DNA from: Selenomonadales bacterium
GTDB taxonomy: Bacteria; Bacillota; UBA994
NCBI GenBank assembly: GCA_018335585.1
Contig: JAGXRZ010000021.1
Location: 1 to 43,345 of the forward strand
Reading direction: 5' to 3'
Length of the DNA: 43,345 nucleotides
The translations under genes and the position numbers were made by a program. The number at the start of each line of letters is the position of its first letter. Position 1 is the first letter of the stretch. Below are positions 15,965 through 23,658 of the stretch, piece by piece. The notes under the pieces are model-generated. The model had not been told where the DNA came from. It did not search any database and saw only the letters and a list, made by a program, of their open reading frames with translations.

Positions 15965-17250
15965 TGGAAGGATTACTGGGCAAGGCTCTTAAGCTAGCCG
16001 ACCAGGCGGACGTTTACGCCAGAAAGTCGGTACAGCACGCTGTGTCGTTCCAAGCGAGTAAGCTCAAAGACATCACCTACAACGAAGAAGAAGGGTGGAC
16101 GCTACGCCTAATTAAAGACGGGCGCCTCGGTTCGGCCACCACCAGCAAGCCCGGCAGCTTCGATGTCCTGCTGAGTTACGCAGCGAATACCGTGAAGTAT
16201 GGCAGTCCGGTAGGGTATAGTCTGCCTGGGGCAAGTGCGCTGCAGGCACCGCGCACGTTCGACCCGCGCGTCAAAGAAGTGACCCAGCAGGAAATGCTAG
16301 ATATCGCCGGGGACTTAGTCGGCGCCCTTAACAGCTATGACCCAAGAATTAAGGCCATGGCTGGTGTCAGCAAGGCCTTTGGCACGGTTGAGCTTGTAAA
16401 CTCGGCCGGGTTTCAGGGGATGGGTGAAGTCACCGGATGGCAGATGTATTTTGGCGGCGAGCTAGTTAGCGAGGACGGCTTCCTGCAAGTTTACGACTGG
16501 ATGGCGCAGTCCGACTATTTGCCGCACACAGAGAGCATGAAGGCGAGCGTTATCGAGTCCTTCCGCTTGGCCAAAGAGAACGTCAGCATAAAGCCCGGGC
16601 AATATCCGGTCATCTTTGCACCGGGTGAAGTAAGCTGCGTGGTCGACCCGCTCTTAGCTTGCCTTAACGGCGTAGGTATTTCGCGCGGCTTCTCGCCTTT
16701 TAAGGGGCGCATCGGAGAACTGGCCTTTGACCCGCGCTTTAGCTTGATTGACGATGCCTTGGTCGACGGGGCCTTGGGCAGCAAGGGCTTTGACCGCGAG
16801 GGCGTACCGACGGCGCGGCGGGCTCTAATCGACAGCGGCAAGATAAGCGGCTATTTGCTGGATTTACAGACGGCCCATCTCTTAAATATGTCCCCGACCG
16901 GCAACGGCGGCGGCGCAAGTCCGGTATCCAATAACACCATAGTGCTAGGGGGCGACAAATCCTATGGCGAAATGCTCGCCGGCATTGACGAGGGCGTGCT
17001 TATCGAAAACACCATGGGCGCTTGGGCGGGCAACCCCTATGGCGGTCAGGTCAGCGGCAACATTGCGCTCGGGTACAAAATAGAGAAGGGCAGAGTTGTC
17101 GGGCGCATTAAGGACTGCATGTTCTCAGTCAACGTCTTTACCGACCTGCGCGACAACCTAGCGGCCCTCAGCCGCGAGCAACACTGGCGCGGCAACACCT
17201 GCTACCCCTACCTCCAACTCGCGAACGTCAACATCTCAACCAAGAGCTAA
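15964..17250 (+). CDS. tldE: TldE/PmbA metalloprotease subunit
   Basis: Partner of TldD. It has the same modulator-of-DNA-gyrase fold but lacks the HExxxH zinc motif, in line with its non-catalytic role in the heterodimer. Conserved features include the GxFxGxxxxxF-type motif seen here as SRGFSPFKGRIGELAFD, then DGALGSKGFDREGVPTARRALI and NTMGAWAGNPYGGQVSGNIALGY. Length is 428 residues, typical for the family. The ATG shares its A with the tldD stop. The gene is followed within 11 bases by the first GGGACGG palindrome, which may serve as its terminator. Confidence 0.92.
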   Translation: MEGLLGKALKLADQADVYARKSVQHAVSFQASKLKDITYNEEEGWTLRLIKDGRLGSATTSKPGSFDVLLSYAANTVKYGSPVGYSLPGASALQAPRTFDPRVKEVTQQEMLDIAGDLVGALNSYDPRIKAMAGVSKAFGTVELVNSAGFQGMGEVTGWQMYFGGELVSEDGFLQVYDWMAQSDYLPHTESMKASVIESFRLAKENVSIKPGQYPVIFAPGEVSCVVDPLLACLNGVGISRGFSPFKGRIGELAFDPRFSLIDDALVDGALGSKGFDREGVPTARRALIDSGKISGYLLDLQTAHLLNMSPTGNGGGASPVSNNTIVLGGDKSYGEMLAGIDEGVLIENTMGAWAGNPYGGQVSGNIALGYKIEKGRVVGRIKDCMFSVNVFTDLRDNLAALSREQHWRGNTCYPYLQLANVNISTKS

Positions 17251-17260
17251 GAATAGAAAA

Positions 17261-17307
17261 GAAACAAAAGGGACGGTTCTTTTTGGAAAGAAGAGCCGTC
17301 CCTTTGT
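17261..17307. repeat. GGGACGG palindromic repeat, copy 1
   Basis: A long imperfect inverted repeat: AAAGGGACGGTTCTTT, short loop TTGG, then the complementary arm ending CCGTCCCTTTG. It sits between the converging ends of tldE and the GNAT gene, where it could terminate both. Related copies are at 18476-18525, 19608-19690 and 20494-20532. Confidence 0.85.
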
Positions 17308-17310
17308 ACG

Positions 17311-17784
17311 TTATAAGACCTTTTCTGCAACTTCACGCCTGGCAAAGCTCAAGCTGGGATTCCTATGATAGAAAGCCTGCGCTTCCTCATTATCGGCTGT
17401 AAACAAATAGTAGCGCTTACACCCTGCGTCCCTGAAAAACCCCTCCGCAGCTAACAGCAGCCTTGCGGCAATTCCTTGGCACCGACTAGGCTTTAGCACA
17501 TAAATCCAATCAATGTACCCGGTCACCATTCCATCCATGGTGCTTCTAATTATCGCCACGTCGCATCTTCCGACCAGGCGATTACCTTCGGCCGCTATAA
17601 GGATGGCACTGTCACGTGAACTGCTGAGCCGTAATGAATCCAAGAAATGAGCGTAAAGCTCCTCGTCAAACTCAGCGGAGAGGACTCCTGGCTCCGTAAC
17701 CCTGGCCTGGCTTTCAAAGTTACACAGGGCGGCGATGTCAGCTTCACCCGCACGGCTAATTGTCACGTTAGTTCCTTCCCCCAT
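17311..17784 (-). CDS. GNAT family N-acetyltransferase
   Basis: A small acetyl-CoA-dependent acetyltransferase of the GNAT fold, about 158 residues. The central strand IDWIYVLKPSRCQGIAARLLLAAEGFFRDAGCKRYYLFT includes the acetyl-CoA pyrophosphate-binding pattern (R-C-Q-G-I-A), and the final part (NEEAQAFYHRNPSLSF) is the usual last helix and strand. The acceptor substrate cannot be predicted. ATG 17784 has a GGGGG ribosome binding site, but the GTG at 17766, preceded by GGGGGAAGGA, is an equally good start (MTISRAGEADI). It is flanked downstream by repeat copy 1 and upstream by the YafQ/DinJ module, in a stretch of small, individually acquired-looking units. Confidence 0.82.
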   Translation of the reverse strand: MGEGTNVTISRAGEADIAALCNFESQARVTEPGVLSAEFDEELYAHFLDSLRLSSSRDSAILIAAEGNRLVGRCDVAIIRSTMDGMVTGYIDWIYVLKPSRCQGIAARLLLAAEGFFRDAGCKRYYLFTADNEEAQAFYHRNPSLSFARREVAEKVL

Positions 17785-17857
17785 ACAAATCCCCCTTGCC
17801 AAGCCTCATTATTGCCTTTTAGCAGACGAAGTGCCTCGGAATGTATGTCTGAGCGCT

Positions 17858-18133
17858 TTAGAACAAGTCGCTGTGAGTCCCCGTGCGGGTTAGCGTCAGA
17901 ACAAGAACTTCGTTCTCGATGCGATAGATCAGCAACCAATCGGGCTGGATGTGACACTCTCGATGTCCGACATAGTAACCAGCTAATTCATGGTCGCGGT
18001 TGTTCGAAGGAAGCGGCATGCCCTGCGCTAGCTTAGCGATGATTTCATCGAGCAAGGACATGTCGAGGTTGCGCTTTGACATCAGCTTGTAGTCCTTGCG
18101 GAATCTGCTTGTTAGCTTGACAGTGTACTTCAC
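17858..18133 (-). CDS. yafQ: YafQ-family toxin (mRNA interferase)
   Basis: Toxin of a type II pair in the RelE/ParE superfamily; YafQ cleaves mRNA on the ribosome. The 91-residue length matches the family. Residues equivalent to the Escherichia coli active site are present: His48, His57, His61 and Asp65 in NNRDHELAGYYVGHRECHI and QPDW, and the terminal His87 and Phe91 at identical numbers. The gene overlaps its antitoxin by 4 bases and is transcribed from the promoter at 18434-18462. With all catalytic positions filled it should be active. Confidence 0.88.
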   Translation of the reverse strand: MKYTVKLTSRFRKDYKLMSKRNLDMSLLDEIIAKLAQGMPLPSNNRDHELAGYYVGHRECHIQPDWLLIYRIENEVLVLTLTRTGTHSDLF

Positions 18134-18402
18134 GCTTTCAAGTCCCTAAACAACGAGGCAAGATCAGTATACCCCTTTGCATTCGGGTCGCGAACAATGA
18201 TTTCGGCTTCTTTCATTGCGGCAATGGTGTCAGCGTTCGGAACACGCGAAATCTCAAACGGGATCCCTTGGCTGCGAACGGCTTGACGAAGGAAAATCGT
18301 CATCGCCGTCGTCATATTAAGTCCCAAGTCCGAGAAGAGCTCTTCGGCCTGCTTCTTAAGTTGAACATCAATCCGGATGCTTACATTCGTCGTGTCGCTC
18401 AT
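18130..18402 (-). CDS. dinJ: DinJ/RelB-family antitoxin
   Basis: Antitoxin partner of YafQ. The N-terminal part has the ribbon-helix-helix pattern (TTNVSIRIDVQLKKQAEELFSDLGLNMTTAM) used for DNA binding and dimerisation, followed by the DinJ segment IFLRQAVRSQGIPFEI. The C-terminal arm would mask the toxin. It is 90 residues and starts with ATG preceded by AAGGGGG. It is first in the operon and probably represses it together with YafQ. Confidence 0.9.
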   Translation of the reverse strand: MSDTTNVSIRIDVQLKKQAEELFSDLGLNMTTAMTIFLRQAVRSQGIPFEISRVPNADTIAAMKEAEIIVRDPNAKGYTDLASLFRDLKA

Positions 18403-18433
18403 GGTAGCGCACCCCCTTCGGTATTATATGTCC

Positions 18434-18462
18434 ATTGTACTGCGTGGAGTGGACGCTGTCAA
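18434..18462 (-). promoter_or_regulatory. Promoter of dinJ-yafQ
   Basis: Read on the minus strand: TTGACA (18462-18457), a 17-bp spacer, then TACAAT (18439-18434), a near-perfect housekeeping promoter. The spacer contains a short inverted GCGT/ACGC pair that could contribute to antitoxin binding. Confidence 0.65.
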
Positions 18463-18475
18463 TACAACCACGAAT

Positions 18476-18525
18476 GAAACAACGGGGACGGTTCTTTTTG
18501 GAAAGAAGAACCGTCCCTTTTGTTC
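18476..18525. repeat. GGGACGG palindromic repeat, copy 2
   Basis: GGGGACGGTTCTTTTTGG, then an AAAGAAGAACCGTCCC arm, flanked by GAAAC on the left and GTTC on the right. It lies between the dinJ promoter and the end of the M42 peptidase gene and is nearly identical to copy 1. Confidence 0.87.
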
Positions 18526-18534
18526 TTTCGTTTT

Positions 18535-19572
18535 CTAGCTCAGCAAATACGCCACGCAAAGCTTAGCTGTTGCTTCGAGTGCGCTTTGATGGGTGCGCTC
18601 GTGCGCGTGGGATGCGTCTACGCCCGGCCCAATCAGGGCTGTGCGCACGTCTGCGCCGGCACGCAAGGCTGCTCCGGCGTCGGAGCCATAATAAGGATAG
18701 ATGTCCACAGCGTACGGAAGTTTTAGCTCCTCGGCGAGTGCTACGAGCTGCTGGCGGAGCGCATAGTCGTAGGGGCCGCCGGAGTCTTTGGCGCAAATCG
18801 ACACGTCGTGTTCGGTGCAGCTTAGCCCTTCGCCGATGCAGCCCATGTCGACGGCCATAAACTCCGTAGTCTTAGGCGGCGTGCCCACACTCGCCCCGTG
18901 GCCGGTTTCCTCATAATTAGTGATAAAGAAATGCGTAGTGCGCGCGGGAGACAGCTTGTTGTCGGCAAAGTATTTGGCTACGCCAAGTAGCACAGCTACC
19001 GAGGCCTTGTCGTCGAGGTGTCGCGACTTTACAAAGCCCGACTCGGTTACGGTCGTGCGCGGGTCAAAGGCGATGTAGTCGCCGACGCTAATGCCTAGCT
19101 TCGTGACGTCTTCTTTGTTCTTAACCACTGCGTCAAGCCGAATTTCCATATTGTCATCACTGCGCTCTTGCTTACTCGCATCCGGTCCATAGACATGCAC
19201 GGACTGCTTTGTCGTCAGGATAGTGCCTGTAAACTTTGCGCCTGTTGCGGTAATGACCGTGCAGTGCTCGCCCTCGACGGAGTTCATGGTGTAGCCGCCA
19301 ATCTTGGCGAGCTTGAGTCGGCCGCTGCTCTTAATTTCCTTAACCATGCCGCCGAGCGTGTCGACATGGCCGCTTAGCGTGCGATGCTCATCATCGTTTT
19401 TGCCTGGCAGAGTGGCTAGGAGCCCTCCCTTGTTAAGTAGCCGGGTGGAGAGGCCGAGCTTGTCGAACTCCGCCCGTAAGTACTCGATGACTTCTCCCGT
19501 ATACCCCACCGGGCTCGGAGTCATGGCGATGTGCACTAGTTGCTGGACAATGTAGTTGACGTCGATGTTCAT
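18535..19572 (-). CDS. M42 family metallopeptidase (aminopeptidase-like)
   Basis: A dinuclear metal aminopeptidase of the M42 (tetrahedral aminopeptidase/glutamyl aminopeptidase) family, cytoplasmic and normally forming dodecamers that trim peptides. Metal and catalytic residues are visible in order: His69 and Asp71 in LSGHVDTLG, Asp187 in RHLDDKAS, catalytic Glu221/Glu222 in NYEETGHG, Asp242 in AVDMG, and the last His in the SHAHERTH segment (322-328). Length is 345 residues, normal for the family. ATG 19572 has an AAGGAGG ribosome binding site. It is bracketed by repeat copies 2 and 3. Peptide specificity is not predictable. Confidence 0.92.
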   Translation of the reverse strand: MNIDVNYIVQQLVHIAMTPSPVGYTGEVIEYLRAEFDKLGLSTRLLNKGGLLATLPGKNDDEHRTLSGHVDTLGGMVKEIKSSGRLKLAKIGGYTMNSVEGEHCTVITATGAKFTGTILTTKQSVHVYGPDASKQERSDDNMEIRLDAVVKNKEDVTKLGISVGDYIAFDPRTTVTESGFVKSRHLDDKASVAVLLGVAKYFADNKLSPARTTHFFITNYEETGHGASVGTPPKTTEFMAVDMGCIGEGLSCTEHDVSICAKDSGGPYDYALRQQLVALAEELKLPYAVDIYPYYGSDAGAALRAGADVRTALIGPGVDASHAHERTHQSALEATAKLCVAYLLS

Positions 19573-19607
19573 TTGATGACCTCCTTGTATTTAGAACTTG
19601 AACAACG

Positions 19608-19690
19608 GAAAACAACGGGGACGGTTCTTTTTGGGAAGTTGGATAAGGATGAGTAGTCCGCGAAACAGGAAGAACCGTCCCTTTTGTTTC
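19608..19690. repeat. GGGACGG palindromic repeat, copy 3 (expanded)
   Basis: The same outer arms as copies 1 and 2 (GGGGACGGTTCTTTTTGG and AGAACCGTCCC) but with about 30 extra bases in the centre, including GATGAGTAGTCCGCGAAACA. Nearly the same central sequence is present in copy 4. It lies between the start of the M42 gene and the end of the nucleotidyltransferase gene. Confidence 0.85.
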
Positions 19691-19711
19691 TCTTTTGTTC
19701 TCTTTCGGTTC

Positions 19712-20455
19712 TCAACTATACCTATGACCTTGTTTGTCTAACTCGCTCTCTAACACATCAGCAAACCGCTGAATGATTGCATTATCTATACTATTTTCGT
19801 CCGTGGGGCAGGCTTCCTTGCGGCATTTGACAGCCTTTCGCATGGCGTCAGCGTCAGGGCATATTCCGTTTTCCAATGCCCATTCGCCGGCAGCGGTCTT
19901 GGCGACAATCTTTCCTGTGCGGAGGGTATAAATCCCTCGCGCTATGTCCAATAGCCAACCAATCACGGCGCCATGTCTCCGAGCCACCTGTGCGTGCTGG
20001 GAAATGTCTTTGCACATTTGTGTGTATGACGGATAGATCATCCTCTCACGAAGATCATTGCCGTGAAGAAGAATGCCGTTATCAAGCAGCACTGCCATAC
20101 CCAAACTGCTCATTCTATAGTTATCGGTGATGCGCTCGCCGCTCGTTCCCCAATACACCGCCCGCTCTTTTTTGCCGTTCAGGAACGCATCGGCAGAAAG
20201 CATACCGCCTTCAAACAACCTAAAATAAGGGTTGCTGGGATAGCATTCTAATAAAGCCTCGCGAAGCCTAACTAGAGCCTCTGCCTGCTGTTCGCTTATT
20301 TCTCGCTCGGTCAGCACGAGTATGTCAATATCACTCCAGCCGAGTCGAAAGTCATCAAGCACAACCGATCCATGGAGATACACTGTTGGCGTGTTATCTG
20401 CAAGGATAGATGCTATTTTGTCTGTCATGATTTGAATGGCCTCATTTAGAGTCAT
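19712..20455 (-). CDS. Nucleotidyltransferase-domain protein, aminoglycoside adenylyltransferase-like
   Basis: A 247-residue protein of the DNA polymerase beta-like nucleotidyltransferase superfamily. The motif LHGSVVLDDFRLGWSDIDILV (Gly29, Ser30, Asp42 and Asp44 with the chosen start) supplies the nucleotide and metal site. The C-terminal half (DLRERMIYPSYTQMCKDI, then GWLLDIARGIYTLRTGKIVAKTAAGEWAL) resembles the helical substrate domain of AadA-like enzymes. It may adenylylate an aminoglycoside or another small molecule; resistance is only one possibility. ATG 20455 was chosen over an upstream start because GAGGAT precedes it. It is flanked by repeat copies 3 and 4, which supports recent mobility of this segment. 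Confidence 0.75.
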   Translation of the reverse strand: MTLNEAIQIMTDKIASILADNTPTVYLHGSVVLDDFRLGWSDIDILVLTEREISEQQAEALVRLREALLECYPSNPYFRLFEGGMLSADAFLNGKKERAVYWGTSGERITDNYRMSSLGMAVLLDNGILLHGNDLRERMIYPSYTQMCKDISQHAQVARRHGAVIGWLLDIARGIYTLRTGKIVAKTAAGEWALENGICPDADAMRKAVKCRKEACPTDENSIDNAIIQRFADVLESELDKQGHRYS

Positions 20456-20493
20456 GATGTATCCTCGCTCTTTCGTTTGAGAAGTCAAATGCA

Positions 20494-20532
20494 GATGAGT
20501 CCGCGAAACAAGAAGAACCGTCCCTTTTGTTT
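20494..20532. repeat. GGGACGG repeat, copy 4 (half element)
   Basis: Only the right half is present: GATGAGTCCGCGAAACAAGA followed by AGAACCGTCCC and TTTTGT. It matches the centre and right arm of copy 3. It abuts the stop codon of the DUF362 gene (20534-20536), so in that direction it follows translation immediately. Confidence 0.8.
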
Positions 20533-20533
20533 T

Positions 20534-21697
20534 TTAGAAGCGGGTTAGGATGCGTCCGAGCAAAGAGCGCTCTACCTCGACGGCGTGTTCGGGGCAGAGC
20601 TCTTGGCAGCAGAAGCAGCGAATGCACAAGGCTAGGTTTAACTCGGGCACGTCTTTTTTGCGCGCCGTAAGTGCGCGGGGCGGGCAACTACGCACGCAGA
20701 TGCCGCAGGCCGTGCATTTTTGCCTAACGAAACGCGGTCGCGGCCGCAAGTAGAGTGCCAGGACATCCGCGGCTGGTTTAGGGAGCGTCTTCTCAAAGAG
20801 GTTGGTGTTCTTGGCGGCCACCGGTAGCCGCACCTTGTGGGGCGTAAGCGCTTCTCCTAGCACCACAACATCCAGAAGGTTCAGGGGAGCAAGTCTTGGC
20901 GAGGCTTGCCGGGCTGCGACTATGGTCGGCACCTGCTCCGGTTTTATCCCTAAAAGCTCGGCCGCAACCATATCCACTGCGTGCATATTGCATCCCACCA
21001 AGAGATAGCCGAGTTCCTTGGGCTTGCCGCCGGACGGGCCTTCGCCCTCCATGGCCACGACCGCATCTACAATCGTAAGTTCCGGCTGCGCGAGCTCCGC
21101 AATCCCTACGAGTGCCGCGCAAAAGTCTGGCACCTCAGGCATGCGCATGTGGTAGTCAATCTTAGTCAAGCCCGGTATCAAGCCGAACATGTTTTTTACG
21201 GCGCAGGTCATTACTGTGAGGCCGTGTGTTTTTAGTTTGGGCAAGTTAATTAAGACATCGGCCTGCACAGCCGGAGCCAAAAGCTCAGCCGCATTCACTA
21301 AAGTCCCTGTCGCGCGGCCTACCTTTTCCACCGCTGTGTCAAAGTTAAGTAGTGCACCGGTCTCGCGGGCCACTTCCGCAAAGCCGCACCTTTCGTATGC
21401 CGACTTAAGCATGGCAGGGGTATACGGCCCGCCCGGGCTGTCAATAATCAGCGGGATGCCCCCACACGACAACACTGCCTTACAGACAGCGCGCACTACC
21501 GCCGGATGCGTGGTGATGGCTCGCTCCGGCCCTTTGCCCATGAGCATGTTTACTTTGAGCGCTACCTTAGCGCCCGGCTTAATCAAGTGTGCGAGTCCTT
21601 CGGGATAAACTAAGCGCAAGCCTCTCTCTAGTGCTTGCTCTATTTCTGCGGGCGCATAACTTGACGCCTTCGTAACAGCTACTTGGCTCACGCACAC
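20534..21697 (-). CDS. DUF362 protein with C-terminal 2x[4Fe-4S] ferredoxin domain
   Basis: A 387-residue protein. The first about 310 residues are a DUF362 domain (HPAVVRAVCKAVLSCGGIPLIIDSPGG, INLPKLKTHGLTVMTCAVKNMFGLIPG). The C-terminus has two ferredoxin motifs: Cys328, 331, 334, 338 followed by Pro, and Cys358, 361, 364, 368 followed by Pro. DUF362 proteins are common in anaerobes and are of uncertain function; a redox or metal-centre role is suggested only by the clusters. The GTG at 21697 is preceded at short distance by GAGGAG, and a second GTG two codons later is possible. It is divergent from glnA. Confidence 0.88.
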   Translation of the reverse strand: MCVSQVAVTKASSYAPAEIEQALERGLRLVYPEGLAHLIKPGAKVALKVNMLMGKGPERAITTHPAVVRAVCKAVLSCGGIPLIIDSPGGPYTPAMLKSAYERCGFAEVARETGALLNFDTAVEKVGRATGTLVNAAELLAPAVQADVLINLPKLKTHGLTVMTCAVKNMFGLIPGLTKIDYHMRMPEVPDFCAALVGIAELAQPELTIVDAVVAMEGEGPSGGKPKELGYLLVGCNMHAVDMVAAELLGIKPEQVPTIVAARQASPRLAPLNLLDVVVLGEALTPHKVRLPVAAKNTNLFEKTLPKPAADVLALYLRPRPRFVRQKCTACGICVRSCPPRALTARKKDVPELNLALCIRCFCCQELCPEHAVEVERSLLGRILTRF

Positions 21698-21724
21698 ACG
21701 CTCCTCGAAATTGTTGCATTTCTA

Positions 21725-21753
21725 TAGACAACTGCCCGGTGGTTCTGTATCAT
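21725..21753 (+). promoter_or_regulatory. Promoter of glnA
   Basis: TAGACA at 21725-21730, 17-bp spacer, TATCAT at 21748-21753, each one mismatch from consensus. The predicted start is about 25 bases before the ATG at 21786. I did not see a clear GlnR-type TGTNAN7TNACA site. Confidence 0.5.
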
Positions 21754-21785
21754 AGTCGCATTATAGTTTGGAAAGGGTGAAGGGT

Positions 21786-23111
21786 ATGGCCAGTAGTTAC
21801 GACGTGCTGCAGCGAGTGAAAGAGGACAATATCAGGTTTGTGAGGTTGCAGTTCACGGACATCCTAGGCGTCAACAAGAACGTCGCCATTTCAGTGGACG
21901 AGATAGAACAAGCGCTCGAAGGACAGATGATGTTTGACGGCTCTTCTATTGAAGGATTTGCTCGCATTGAGGAATCCGACATGCTGCTTAAGGCCGACCC
22001 CGACACCTATGCCGTGTTTCCGTGGACGAAAGATAAGGCACCCACGGCACGCCTCATCTGCGACATTCTGAACCCCGACGGCACGCCCTTTAGCGGTTGC
22101 CCGCGCGGTACGCTAAAGCGTGCGGTGGCCGAGGCGCAGTCTCTCGGCTACACCATGCAGGTAGGGCCTGAGGCCGAGTTCTTCCTCTTTAAGCGCGACG
22201 CGGAAGGCCGCCCCACCACGATTACCAACGACCGCGGTGGCTACTTCGACCTTTCTCCCATTGACCGCGGCGAAGACGCGCGCCGAGACATTGTTCTGAC
22301 GCTTGAGGAAATGGGCTTTCACGTCGAGGCCTCACACCACGAGTGTGCACCCGGCCAGCACGAAATAGATTTCCGCTACGCGCCGGCGGTAACCACTGCA
22401 GATAATGTTACCACATTTAAGCTCGTGGTGCGCACTATCGCCATGCAGCACGGCTTGCACGCTACCTTTATGCCGAAGCCCCTCTTCGGCGAGGCCGGTT
22501 CCGGTATGCACATTAACCAGTCCTTGTTCACGAATGGGACTAACGCCTTCTACGACCCCTCCGCCCCGCATCAGCTAAGCGCAGTGGCCATGCAGTATCT
22601 GGCCGGTTTGATTAAATACGTGCGCGAATACACGGCCATCACCAACCCCTTGGTCAACTCCTATAAGCGCCTAGTCCCGGGGTACGAGGCCCCGGTCTAC
22701 ATTGCTTGGTCGGAGCGCAACCGCAGCCCGCTTATCCGCGTGCCCGCCAGGCGCGGCAACGCTACCCGGCTTGAACTGCGGAGCCCCGACCCAAGCTGTA
22801 ACCCCTACCTAGCGTTTGCGGTTGCCCTGCGCGCCGGGCTACAAGGAATTAAAGATGGTCTGGTGCCGCCGCCGCCCGTAGAGCGCAACATCTATGACAT
22901 GTGCGAACATGAGCGCGCCCACGCGGGAGTCGAGGCATTGCCCGGCACCCTGACGGAAGCACTGCACTATTTTGCCCAAAGTAAGTTGATGCGCGAGACG
23001 CTTGGAGACCACATTGTGGAGCGTTACCTGGCCGCTAAGCGAGAGGAGCAGCACATCTACGAGAAGACCGTGCACCCGTGGGAGCTCGAGCGCTACCTGT
23101 CTATCTTTTAG
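21786..23111 (+). CDS. glnA: Glutamine synthetase, type I-alpha
   Basis: Makes glutamine from glutamate, ammonia and ATP, the central ammonia-assimilation step. I chose ATG 21786, preceded by AAGGGTGAAGGG, rather than the in-frame TTG at 21768; the product is 441 residues. Conserved parts are DGSSIEGF with the Arg of FARIEESDM (the position of Bacillus Arg62, important for feedback inhibition), GPEAEFFLF, FGEAGSGMHINQSLF, NPLVNSYKRLVPGYEAP, the latch-containing SERNRSPLIRVP and RLELRSPDPSCNPYLA. The length and the NIYDM, ALPGTL pattern fit the I-alpha class, which is controlled by feedback rather than by adenylylation. It has its own promoter. Confidence 0.96.
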   Translation: MASSYDVLQRVKEDNIRFVRLQFTDILGVNKNVAISVDEIEQALEGQMMFDGSSIEGFARIEESDMLLKADPDTYAVFPWTKDKAPTARLICDILNPDGTPFSGCPRGTLKRAVAEAQSLGYTMQVGPEAEFFLFKRDAEGRPTTITNDRGGYFDLSPIDRGEDARRDIVLTLEEMGFHVEASHHECAPGQHEIDFRYAPAVTTADNVTTFKLVVRTIAMQHGLHATFMPKPLFGEAGSGMHINQSLFTNGTNAFYDPSAPHQLSAVAMQYLAGLIKYVREYTAITNPLVNSYKRLVPGYEAPVYIAWSERNRSPLIRVPARRGNATRLELRSPDPSCNPYLAFAVALRAGLQGIKDGLVPPPPVERNIYDMCEHERAHAGVEALPGTLTEALHYFAQSKLMRETLGDHIVERYLAAKREEQHIYEKTVHPWELERYLSIF

Positions 23112-23122
23112 CGGTAGGATTT

Positions 23123-23151
23123 TGCGCTAGCGTGGCGAACTAACTATAGTT
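23123..23151 (+). promoter_or_regulatory. Promoter of the cyclophilin gene
   Basis: TTGCGC at 23123-23128, 17-bp spacer, TATAGT at 23146-23151. The -10 box is embedded in a perfect palindrome, AACTATAGTT (23143-23152). Confidence 0.45.
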
Positions 23152-23166
23152 GGGAGGGATGTTTGC

Positions 23167-23601
23167 TTGAGCGAAAACAAAATCTGTACCATGGAGACCG
23201 AGAAAGGCACCTTTACGATTGAACTTTACGCAGAAGACGCGCCCGGCACGGTAGAGAATTTTACAAAACTCGCTAATGCCGGTTTCTACGACGGCCTTAC
23301 CTTTCACCGCTGCATCAAGAATTTCGTGATTCAGGGCGGATGCCCCGAAGGCACGGGGCGCGGCGGCCCGGGCTACAAGATTAAGTGTGAAACCGCCGGC
23401 AATCCCCATAAACATGTGCGCGGGGCCCTTAGTATGGCTCACGCGGGCAAAGATACAGGCGGCAGCCAGTTCTTTGTGGTGCGTCAGCCGCAGCCTCACT
23501 TAGACGGCGTGCATACCGTGTTTGGAAAGGTTATCGACAATGTCGACTTAGTGGACCACATCGAGCAGGGAGATAAAATGCAGAAAGTCAGAGTGCAATA
23601 A
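23167..23601 (+). CDS. ppiB: Cyclophilin-type peptidyl-prolyl isomerase
   Basis: A cytoplasmic single-domain cyclophilin of 144 residues that accelerates proline isomerisation during folding. The active-site Arg lies in [15 protein letters not shown], with the Phe-x-x-Gln pair, followed by [26 protein letters not shown] and [11 protein letters not shown]. Cys replaces the usual Val after the active-site Arg and the Asp of GGDP, a minor oddity. It has no signal peptide. The TTG start follows GGGAGGG, and a strong terminator follows the gene. Confidence 0.93.
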   Translation: MSENKICTMETEKGTFTIELYAEDAPGTVENFTKLANAGFYDGLTFHRCIKNFVIQGGCPEGTGRGGPGYKIKCETAGNPHKHVRGALSMAHAGKDTGGSQFFVVRQPQPHLDGVHTVFGKVIDNVDLVDHIEQGDKMQKVRVQ

Positions 23602-23605
23602 CGAA

Positions 23606-23641
23606 CTGACCTCTGGCTAATGGCCGGAGGTCAGATTTTTG
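23606..23641 (+). terminator. Rho-independent terminator after ppiB
   Basis: Arm CTGACCTCTGGC (23606-23617), loop TAATG, arm GCCGGAGGTCAG (23623-23634), giving a 12-bp stem with one G-U pair, then a run of five T. It separates ppiB from the 4-hydroxybutyrate genes. Confidence 0.85.
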
Positions 23642-23658
23642 CTTAGGAGGGAAGTAAT

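Noticed and set aside
17261-20532. Repeated GGGACGG elements as a CRISPR array
   Set aside because: The copies are hundreds to more than a thousand bases apart with genes between them, are hairpins, and there are no spacers or cas genes.
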